Assembly (NCBI GenBank): GCA_029339195.1
Contig: JAPTJF010000095.1
Location: 62,001 to 126,000, forward strand
Length of the DNA stretch: 64,000 bases
From: Micractinium sp. NFX-FRZ
Taxonomy: Eukaryota > Chlorophyta > Trebouxiophyceae > Chlorellales > Chlorellaceae
Direction of reading: 5' to 3'
Shown: positions 44,740 through 53,800 of the stretch, piece by piece
Numbering within the stretch: position 1 is the first letter of the stretch
How the letters are laid out: the number at the start of each line of letters is the position of its first letter
Translations under genes and position numbers: made by a program
The notes under the pieces: model-generated
Databases searched by the model: none
What the model was told of the DNA's origin: nothing
Seen by the model: the letters and a program-made list of their open reading frames with translations, nothing else

Positions 44740-46913
44740 ATGCTGGCCGCCTCCAAGCTGCTCGGCCCCTCTGCCAGGCCCCTGCTGGCAGGCGCCTCCG
44801 CAGCCTGCTGCCTGGGTGGTGTCAGCCTTGGAAGGGCTGCTGCACAGCCCTCGCAGCGTGGGCTGGCCGCAGCTGCAGAGAGCGCAGCCGACCGGCTTGC
44901 CAAGGGCGCTGCCGCAGGTGATTGCAACGCCTGGGTCGAGGGCGGACCGGCCTGTTGTGAGGAGACCAGCAGGCAGCAGGGCAGATTTGCTGGTGCTCGC
45001 AGCTTGCAACCCGCTGCCCATGATTTTTCTCCTCCTCTCAGCAGGCACGGGCCGGCCGGGCGATGAGGACACTGGCATGAAGACTCACTACGGCCAGGTG
45101 GGGCAGGCGGGCATCACATACAGCCTGTGCTGGCCGCGTGCCACGTGGCCACAGGCGGCCTGATGCGGGGGCCATGTGCCCCCCAGCCCGCCGCCACCCC
45201 ATTTGGAAGCCTCACCGACTGCCCCTCCCCCCTACTCAAGCTTCTGACGACGCGCCCTGTATAGCCTTGCCTCTCGCACAGCATTCCATCTGTTGTGCTG
45301 ACGACGAGCTGCCCTGAAGCAAGCCGCCCCCAACAGCTTTGTCCCAAAGCTTTCCTGTCCCTCACACTGCCTCGCAACTTGCACGCTCACTCGCCCCCGC
45401 ATGGGGAGAGGTGCGTGGCAGCGAGCTGCGCCCAACAATGCTTATCAATCGCCCTGCCCTCCACACTGCCTCCCCGCTTGCCCCCCCGCACAGAGCGAGG
45501 TGCCGGACAGCGAGCTGCCCCCCATTGGCGGGTACGGAGAGGACCCGATAGCGGCGGCCGCGGAGGCCTCCGAGGGGGGTGAGCCAGCGGGGCAGGTGCG
45601 TGGTGTGTGTGTGTGCTTTGCTTCTTGCTTGCTTGCTTCATGATGCACCCAATGGGGACTGAGGTGTGTGCTCGGGCTCTATCTCAATCCTGATGTCGGC
45701 TGGTATGAGGTGCCTCTGTTTCTGGGGGTGGGATTGCGAGGATCCATTCGCGGCGGCCGCCTCTGAGGCGGATGTGCAAGGAGAGCGGGGTGGGCCCGAA
45801 AGGCAGGAGGGCAACGCGCCCTTGCCTTGTTTTGCTCTTGTATTTTACGAGGGGCTAGGGCTGAATCGGTGTGGCCTTTGTAGTGGGTGAGTGGGCTGGC
45901 GCTGGTGAAGGACGAGGGCGCAGGCGGAAAGGAGCCCACTCAGCAGCCTGCGCCTGCACCCCAGAATGTCTGCCGATGTGCACCAACTCAGCTCGCCTCC
46001 CTGTCCGGCGAAGTATACGCAGCCAAGTTGCAAATCTGCCAAGCAGTGCACTGTGCTGTTGCTGCTGCAGGGTGCGCTGGGCGAGGCGGGTGGCGCTGTG
46101 AGCGAGGCGATGGGTGCCGCTTCCGAGGCAGCGCACAGCATCGTGGGCAAGGCAGCCTCTGCTGCCAGGGGTGCCATGGAGACGGCCATGCATGCAGGTA
46201 CGGCAGGAAAAATAAGATGGTACAAAGGTCGTGTTGGCCTAGCAGGCTGCCGTGTGACATCCTGTGAAGCAGGGGCCCTGCTGCCCTCCACCTGCCGCCA
46301 GCGCCCTGCAACGCCCAGCCCCTCAGCAGCCTGCGCTACGTCATTTGACGCCAACGCTTGACCTGCATTGCTGCACCTTTGAATTCGACCCTGCATGCCT
46401 CATGCCTCATGTACCTGTGCCTCATACCTCGCACTCCCTCACGCCTCGTGCACACATGCAGTCACACCCGGGCACGAGGAGCATGCCGAGGGTGCGGGCA
46501 ACGTGGCGGCGCGAGGCGAGGCGCCCGGCACCAGCGGGCATGCCATGGGCGGCTGGCCCCGCTGGAAGTGAGTTTGTGGGGGAAGGGGCGGTGAGGGTGT
46601 CGATTGGCAGCCGGCGGGGGCGGCCCTCGACTCTGCAGCTGCGCTGCTTGGTGACAGCCGCCAGCGGGACACAAGGGGGACAGGGCGCAGGCTATGAACA
46701 TTGCCGCCCATGCCATTATGGCATGCCTATGATCCATTTGGGTGTCCTGACATGCCTTGTTTGGTGCATGTCTGCTCGCTTGCTGGCCAGTAAGCGTCCT
46801 CCTACCCAGCCCGCCCCCGCCCCCGTGTGCGCCCCACGCTGCGCTGCGCAGGAAGGAGGCTGACGACGCCATGCAGGGCGGGGCGCCCGAGCCAGGCATT
46901 GCTCTGGAGTAGT
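44740..46913 (+). CDS. LEA-like Ala-rich helical protein with probable mitochondrial leader (divergent paralogue 2)
   Basis: Exon 1 (44740-44917) starts MLAASKLLGPSARPLLAGAS and continues to QRGLAAAAESAADRLAKGAA, clearly related to the divergent neighbour (ML-AASK, RPLL, RGLA). Later exons are 45045-45097 (RPGDEDTGMKTHYGQ), about 45494-45578 (SEVPDSELPPIGGYGEDP), 46071-about 46198 (GALGEAGGAVSEAMGAASEA then SIVGKAASAARGAMETAMHA), about 46460-46569 (GHEEHAEGAGNVAARGEA) and about 46851-46913, ending EPGIALE. The Ala/Glu/Lys helical repeats fit group 3 LEA-type stress protectants targeted to mitochondria or plastid. The junction between the third and fourth exons is not in phase in my model. An extra exon, possibly from the related block near 45737, may be missing. 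Confidence 0.6.
45358..45525. repeat. Copy of a LEA-like exon edge in the preceding intron
   Basis: CACACTGCCTC-C--CTTGC followed by GCGAGGTGC-GG-CAGCGAGC and CTGC appears at the real acceptor (about 45461-45520). A decayed copy lies about 100 bp upstream (45364-45431: CACACTGCCTCGCAACTTGC then GAGGTGCGTGGCAGCGAGCT). Confidence 0.75.
45535..45775. repeat. Partial duplicate of a LEA-like exon end
   Basis: GAGAGGACCCGATAGCGGCG then GCCGCGGAGGCC at 45535-45570 encodes GEDPIAAAAEA. At 45736-45771 GCGAGGATCCATTCGCGGCG then GCCGCCTCTGAGGC encodes CEDPFAAAASEA. The copy could be a usable duplicated exon or a relic. Confidence 0.75.
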
Positions 46914-47343
46914 GAGACAGGTTTCTGGAAAGTCCGGCCCCACACCCATCCTGAGCGAGAGGCTGACGGCGTGAGAAGGCGGGGCGCTGGCAAGCACGCG
47001 CACGATGCACTTGCCAGATGCAACCGCTGCGTCCCGGCGGGCTCGCTGTGCTTGGTTGACTGTTTGTGCGTGAGTTTGTGTGCATCATATGCTCTCACCA
47101 CATGTTGCATGCCTGCCCTGTCCCGTGATCATTTCAATGTAACTGGCGATATGTGATAACAGAGCCCACTGCAGTTGAACAGCCCTGCATAGGCAAGCCA
47201 CTCCAGCGCCCGGGTGCCTGCCGGCCTAGCACGCCCAGCAGGCACAGGCGCAGAAACGGAGGTCGCAGCGCAATAATGCAGCTTTGATCAGCGTCTTACA
47301 CAAGTTCTAGGGCTAGCGCAGCCTGCTGTGGGGTTCCGGGAAA
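46914..47343. other. Intergenic region upstream of the RING-CH gene
   Basis: A 430-bp gap between two plus-strand genes. It holds a TGTAA motif and, presumably, the promoter of the RING-CH gene. No gene supported. Confidence 0.5.
47138..47142 (+). terminator. Candidate poly(A) motif for LEA-like paralogue 2
   Basis: TGTAA, 225 nt after the TAG at 46911-46913. Confidence 0.5.
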
Positions 47344-48553
47344 ATGGACGGAGCGGCCGGCGAGCAGCGCCACTGCAGGATATGCCTGGACGGCCCGCGG
47401 GGTCTGGCGGCTGCTCTGATCTCGCCCTGCGGCTGCGCCGGCACTACAGGCTTCACGCACGTGAGGTGAGGTGCCACCGCCTTGCTGCCGCCACCTCCAG
47501 CAGTGCGCTGCTCCCACTCCTGCAGTCGCGTGCTGCCTGCTGCCCAGCTTCCCTCATCAAGAGGCGCACACCTGTTCTGTGTTTCCATCTACAGTGGCAG
47601 CTGCGTTCACTTGCTGTGCTGTCGCCCCCGCTGTCACTCGCCGCCCCACCTCTGCCTGCCTCTCCCTTCGCCCTGCTTCACCCTGCACCTGCAGCTGCCT
47701 GCACGCGTGGCAGCTACAGAAGATGAACACGTTCCGTGACGCTGGCAGCTGTGAGGTGTGCGGGCAGCCTTACCGCGTGCCAGCGGGGGCCGCTGCAGCG
47801 TGGGCAGCCACGCCTGATGGCGCCGCAGCCGCACGCCAGCTGCGCCTGCTGCGGCTCTGGCAGCAGCTGCGCCCGGCATTGGTGCAGGCAGCCCGGGCTG
47901 CGCTCTGGGCAGTCAAGGCAGCCATCACGGCCCGCCAGTGGTGGTTCAGGCTCGGCCTGTCTGCCTGGATAGCGGTGGATGCAGCTGACGTGCCGCAGCT
48001 GCCAGCTGGCGTGCTGCCATCCATGCTGGAGCGCCTGCTGCCCTTCCTAGATGTGGCGGCACGCAGCCTCCTGCTGCAGCTGCTGCTCACCGGGCGCCAG
48101 GCAGGCGGCCTGGCACTGCTGGCAGGCCGGCGGTGGCGGGGTGCGGCGTGGACGGCAGTGGCGTGCGCTGCACTGGGCGGCGCAGCGGTGCTGCAGTGGT
48201 TCAGCGCCCGCGCTGGTGGAGTGCGGGGGGGCACACCGGGAGCTCCTCGCCGGCAGCCGCCCGCTGCAGAAGCAGCAGATGTGCTGGCGCGGCTGCTCAC
48301 CCTCACGGCTGCCTTCTCCGCCACACGCATCCCTGCCATGTGCCTCGCGCTCTTTGGCCCGCTGGCGCCCCGCGCACTACACGAGGTGGCACGAACCGGC
48401 CACGCCCTGCTACTGCACTGGCTGACCAACGCAGAGCTGGAGGGCAAGCTGGTGCTTGTGGGTCGGGACATCTGTTTGCCGCTGTTCCAGGCGCGCCCCC
48501 CAGCGCTGGCCGCCCTGCATGCCGCACTGTGCCCCCCTACTCTTGCCTTCTGA
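47344..48553 (+). CDS. RING-CH (MARCH-type) membrane E3 ubiquitin ligase
   Basis: Two exons, 47344-47465 and 47695-48553, give 326 aa in phase. The first 63 residues form a perfect C4HC3 RING-CH zinc finger: CRIC (11,14), CGC (29,31), His39 in GFTHVSC with Cys42, a conserved Trp in CLHAWQLQKMNTF, and CEVC (60,63). Spacing matches the family consensus. This fold recruits E2 enzymes. The rest is rich in Ala, Leu and Trp with several hydrophobic segments (FRLGLSAWIAVDAADV, AARSLLLQLLLT, AWTAVACAALGGAAVL, PAMCLALFGPLAPRAL), consistent with a multi-pass MARCH-like ligase acting on membrane substrates. Both finger halves lie on different exons and are only seen after splicing at GTGAGG/CTGCAG. Substrates cannot be inferred. 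Confidence 0.88.
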
Positions 48554-49396
48554 AGACTGCATACCCTGTGCTCCTCACATGTCTTGCCCCATCGACATTC
48601 AGTACTCCAGCTGGCAGCATTCCCATCCACCGCCTCCTTGCACACCTGCTCAAGCCAGCTCTGCACTCGGATGTGTTTGCACCTGCTCAGCACTGTGACT
48701 CTACACCAGCCCTGCAATGCCAGTGGCCCTTCATTCAGTGCGCTTCTCTCATCTGCAGCTGAGCGGCCGCGCTGAGCGTTCTCACATGTGAAACGAGCGG
48801 AATGCAAGGCACTACGGGTCAGCTGTGAGCAGATGCTGACAGATGCTGACACATGATGACAGATGCTGACAGAGCAAGCTGGCCAACTCTGCTTGAGCCG
48901 CTCCCCAAGGCTCCCTAGCAGCCTGCTGCCCAGCCTGGCAAGGCTGCCCAGGCGCATGGCCGCTTTGGCTGCGACCCACCGCGGGCCCAGCCAGAGCTCG
49001 ATGCGGGCGCCCTGCAGTGCAGAGGGGCACGGGGGCAGGGTGCGGCCTGCTGAGCTGGGCATGCCGCAAGGGGCATGAAACAGCCACAGAACATGGTGGT
49101 AGCTGCAGAGCATGTAGGAACCAACCGGCACCCAGCTGACATGCAAGCGCTGAGCTGAACAGTGCGCACCCGTCAGCGCCCGCGACCGACAGAGGGAGGC
49201 AAGCCGGCACTCACCATTGGATCGTCTCAAGACCCTGCATGCAGAGAGCAAGAAGGGCATCATAACGTTGACAGCGCTGCAGGCTCGCAAAGCGGCAGAA
49301 CCAGCTGCGGGCAGCGCAGAGCACAACGACGCAACACAAGCACACAGCAGAGGCACGCAGCCGAGCACAGCGCTGACTTGCAATGCGGACCTCGCC
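48554..49396. other. Convergent intergenic region with a short direct repeat
   Basis: An 843-bp spacer between the RING-CH gene and the convergent coiled-coil gene. AGATGCTGAC occurs at about 48832, 48842 and 48862, with the related ACATGATGAC between them. I found no TGTAA or TTACA and no supported coding sequence. Confidence 0.5.
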
Positions 49397-50052
49397 CTAG
49401 GGCTGCGCCGCCGCCAGCTGCAGCCGCATCGCTTCCAGCTGCTGCTCCAGGTCCTGCACTCTGTTGCTGTTAGTAAGCTCCTTCAGTTGCTCAGCGAGCA
49501 GCAGTTGGTGGCTGCTGCGTGCCTCCGCCTCCCATGATGCCGCCCGCGCCTGCAGCGCCTCCTTCTCCACCTCCAGCTCGTGCACCCTCATGGTGGTTTC
49601 CGCCTGCAGCCGCACGCTGCGCTCCTGCAGCTGCACATACTCTGCCCGCAGCCGCTGGTTCTCCGCCTGCAGCAGCTGGTTCTCTGCCTGCAGCTGCTGG
49701 TTCTCCGCCAATTTTTTGTGACTACAGCAGTGCACAAGCACGAGGCTTAGTGGGACAGCCAGTAGTAAGTCAAGACCACACCCAAAGTGACGGCAGAAAG
49801 CTGCAGCGGTGCTCCTCCCTTGGCCCTGCACAAGCCCCGCCTCCAGCACCTGCGCTGCGGGGCGCAGCCCCGCCACCCTGAAGCCTGGCACAGCCCCACC
49901 GCAACGCCACGGCGCCCCGCTTCTCGATTCTCTCACCGTCTGCGCCGCCTTTGTGGAACAGCTGTGCCGGGCTGCTGCTCGGGGGCCGGCAGCTCCGTTG
50001 CGAAGTCCTCTGGCAGGGATTCAAGTGAGTGCGTGGGCCGGCGCGACGCCAT
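49397..50052 (-). CDS. Small coiled-coil protein, function unknown
   Basis: Two exons, 50052-49937 and 49721-49397, give 146 aa in phase (donor GTGAGA, acceptor CTGTAG). The N-terminal exon encodes MASRRPTHSLESLPEDFATE then a Pro/Gln linker and an Arg run. The second exon is a continuous heptad-repeat helix with tandem LAENQQLQAENQLLQAENQR, followed by LRAEYVQLQERSVRLQAE and further coiled coil to the C-terminus. The basic run directly before a Leu-rich coiled coil resembles a bZIP superficially, but the Asn-x7-Arg DNA-binding signature is absent. A structural or dimerising role is likely; nothing more specific can be said. Confidence 0.65.
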
Positions 50053-50823
50053 CTGTATATCTTGGATTTGGGGACAGAGGACACGATGGGATGCGGCGTC
50101 CTCACTGCCGCCTACTCAACACCTTCCTGCCGTCGCGACAGGTCAGAGCATGGCAAGGACCATGGATGCCTTTACATCTGGTTTGCATCTGCATGCTCGG
50201 CCCACATGCACACTTCCAGGTGGTCCCTGCAGCCCTGTCTGTAACTCTCCAGTCAGCAGCTTTCAGGAATGGGTCGGGTGGGCGGGAAACTGCCAGCGGT
50301 GTGTTGCGCATGCCTGGCCCGGCCTACTGAGCGGGTCTGTAGTCAGAAGCAACCGGATCTTGAAAAAATATGTATCACTTCACTCACTGGTCCTTGGGTG
50401 CATGTGAAGCACAAGGGGGCGCACCTGGCCACGCGTGGTTGTGGCTGCCGCGGGGCGCCAGCGCCACGCCTGGCGCCACCAGTGCACGCAGCTTTGCCCC
50501 CCGCTGCCTGGCGGCGGTGCCAACCCTCCCGGTGAAGAGCCCGCACCGGCGGCCGCCTCGACACCCTTTTCACATTATATGGGCTTTACCTGCGATCATA
50601 ATGCAGGTGGAGGGCACTGAGACCGAGCATTTCTTGCCCACTGACTTCCGGTTTAGTACCGGCGCTCAACAACCACCTTGCTCGCCACTTTCAAGGTTTG
50701 TGGGTCGATATCAGATATTGGCAGTGATGTCGAGCTTGCCCCAACCTGCGCCCTGCCTGCCCCGCCTCCCGGACGGCCCGCGCGGTGTGTGAGGGTTGGC
50801 TGCTGAACACGGGCGCCGCGCAG
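50053..50823. promoter_or_regulatory. Divergent spacer between the coiled-coil gene and the receptor kinase
   Basis: 771 bp separate the two start codons. ATTATATGG near 50575 is the only TATA-like stretch and lies about 250 nt upstream of the kinase ATG. It could equally be chance. No coding sequence supported. Confidence 0.4.
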
Positions 50824-53800
50824 ATGCTGCTGACCACGCTGCTAGTAGCACTGACGGCGGCCTTGGCGCTGGGTAGTGCCGTCGCCACTGCAAGCGGGGC
50901 GAGGGTGTCGCCGTCGCCGTCGCTGACGGAAGCGGGTGAGCGGGCCGTGCAAGCAGCTTGCCTGGCGGGTTCAATACGAATGCAGGCATCAGCACCCAGC
51001 AACCAATTGATAGCTTGGACGAACAGCTGTCAGACCCCGGCAAAAATGGCAGGCCACATGCGAAGCGCACCTCCCGCTGGCTGCCACCCCCGCCGTGCAG
51101 AGCGGGACGCGGCCATCCTCACCCGCCTGCGCGCCTCGCTGCTTGCAAGCGACCCAGGCTGGGTTGCGGAGATGAGGGGGTGGGGCAGAACCGCCGTGGA
51201 CCGTCAGGGCCACCCTGTCGACTCTGCCAGCCCGTGCCTTTGGGAGGGAGTGGAGTGTGACGACGCGCGGCGTGTGGTGGTCGTGTGAGTGCTCTTCCTG
51301 TTGTGGGACACCCTGCTTTCTTCTGCCTTTTCTGTATGCGGGCAATGTTTTTGTGTTTAGACCATCATCTCCAGATTTGTGGCAAGCGGTGGGGGAGGCA
51401 GTGGGGAATGCATGCTGGGTTGGGTCGTGTGGGTGAGCTGCCTGCGCCTGGCGGCAGCCCACAGCGGCAGCGTGCATGCCGTGCTGTAGAGCAGCAACGC
51501 CTGCGCTCTACCAGCAGTGCACTGAATGCATGCACGATCCCAAGCCGCACGTTCTTCTCCCCTATGCAACCGCACCTTCCTTGTGCCCTTGCACGCTGCA
51601 GGAGGCTGGTGCACGTCCACTCTTCCCCGCCTGCCAACGCCACCCTCCCCCCCACTCCTGGGCCGCTGCTGCCCGAGCTGGCGCAGCTGCAGCAACTGAG
51701 GGCGCTGCAGCTCACTCGATACGCGGCGCCCCCATGGCCAGCCATCCCCCCAGAGTGGCTGGCTCCGGGTGCCTTCCCACGCTTGAAGGAGTGAGTGAGC
51801 AGCGCGCCTGGTTGCCAGCACGCAACGCCCCCCGTCCTGCAATCAAGGCACAGCAATTGTCGGCCTGTGCCTTCCCCACATCCCCTCTGCACCTCTCTGC
51901 TCATTACCCATTCCCACCATCGGTCACACAAGCATCCTGCCCCTGCCACCTGCGCAGGCTGGCTCTGGCTGCGCGCAGCCTGGGCGCTCCCTTGCCCGCC
52001 CTGGCCCCTGGCGTGCTGCCGGCGCTCACGCTCCTGCGGGTTGAGATGAGGGGCCTGCGCACCTCCCTGCCGCCCAGCTGGGGGGCAGACTCTGCCGTGC
52101 TGCCGGCCCTGCGCAGGCTGGACATCCAGGCACAGTTGGAAGGGCAGCTGCCAGACTGGGTGGGCGGCTTCCGCCAGCTCACCCATCTCTTCATTGTGAG
52201 GCAGCCACCGGGCAGTGACGCTGTGCATGGGTGGAACGACCCAGTGTTCAGCAGCATGGAGGACGCGATACAGCAGGAGGCGGCGGCAGCCGCCAGCGGC
52301 GCCCCGCGTGCCGGGGCGATGGGCACGCTGCCCCCGCTGTGGTCACGCGGCTTCCCGCAGCTCATCGTTCTCGTGCTGACAGACCTGGACCTCTCTGGAC
52401 CCCTGCCCTGGCGGCTTGGCGGCTTCCCCAACCTCAACACCATGTGAGCCCGGACATCCAGGGAAGCTGGTGTGCAGCTGGGCTTGCATCATGGCACCCG
52501 GAGGCACGACCGGCAGGAGGGAGGGCGGTGGGTGGGTGATGGCGCCAGCACTCTGGAGCATGCCTGCCGTACCAATAAGACCACCAAAGCAGCAACTGCG
52601 CCTTTCCCGCCCCCGATTTCCACCCCAGGGACATCTCGTACTGCGGCCTCACAGGCGCGCTGCCACCCCAGCTGTTTGAAGCCCACAGCAATTTGAGGGC
52701 AGTCAATGTGAGATGGCACCTGCGGCCGCGGCTTGCTTGAAAGCAGTTGCTGGCGCCATTCCGAGGTGGCCCGCATGCCCACCAACGCACAGTGTGCAGC
52801 CCTGTACCTGACCTCACCTCTCTTCTTACCTGCCCCCGCTCCCCTCTCCTCTGCAGCTGAACGGAAACCGGTTTGAGGGGACGCTGCCAGGCATGTGGGC
52901 CAGCAGCAAGGTGGGCACACTGCCAGCGCCTACTTGCCGCGTGCCCGCCGCTGGCCCTGTTCCCCCGTTGCTACATCGGCCCCACCATTGCTTCCCCTGT
53001 CCCCGCTCTGCTGCCCCGGTCCCAGCAGGCCCTGCGCCCGCTCTCCCCAGCACACCCTCCCTCCCACCCCTCTCCCAATGCAGGCCACTCTGCTCTCCCT
53101 GGTCAACAACTCGCTGTCCGGCCCCGCCTTCCCTCCCGCCTGGGTGGCGCCGGGTGCGCTGCCGCAGCTGCGCAACCTGGACGTCTCGGGCAACCCGCTG
53201 CTGGCTGGCACTCTTCCGGACAACCTGTCCTGGCCAGCTCTGGAAACACTGTGAGTGAGCAGGCCACCCACATTGAGGGCGGGGCTCCCGGGTGGGCTGT
53301 AGGGTTTAGGGTTTAGGGTTTACAAGAGCGGGACGACCCTAAACCATAAACCCACACTGAGGGCGGGACTCCCGGGTGGGCTGCACAGCTTGCAGCTGCA
53401 CCTGTGGGCAGCACACCCTGGCGCTCGCTTGCACACAGTGATGCGCGCGTCCGTGTCCGCCCCAGGCCCGCGCTGCTGCTTGCTGCCAACGCCCTGGCTG
53501 CGCCCGCCCTGCTCTTCCCCCACAGGCGGCTGGCTGGCAGTGGCGTGGAGGGCAGCCTTCCCGAGGCCTGGTGTCACGCGCCGTTTGCAGCAAAGCTGAA
53601 GTTCATGTGAGTTGGGTGTTAGGAGTGGTCACCCCGCTCCTTGCCTGCAGCTCCCCTGCTTGCTTCAGATCGGGGTGGGTCTGCGTCCTTGCCAACAAGA
53701 TGCAGGGTGCATCTGGCAAGTGCTGCAACAGCCCCTCCCTGTGCAAACACTGCGCAACAGCTGCACCGCCGTGCCTTCCACTTTGCCCTCTCTGCCCATG

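Noticed and set aside
49397..50052. bZIP transcription factor
   Set aside because: A basic run precedes a Leu/Gln coiled coil, but the Asn-x7-Arg DNA-contact signature is missing and the heptads extend far beyond a zipper.
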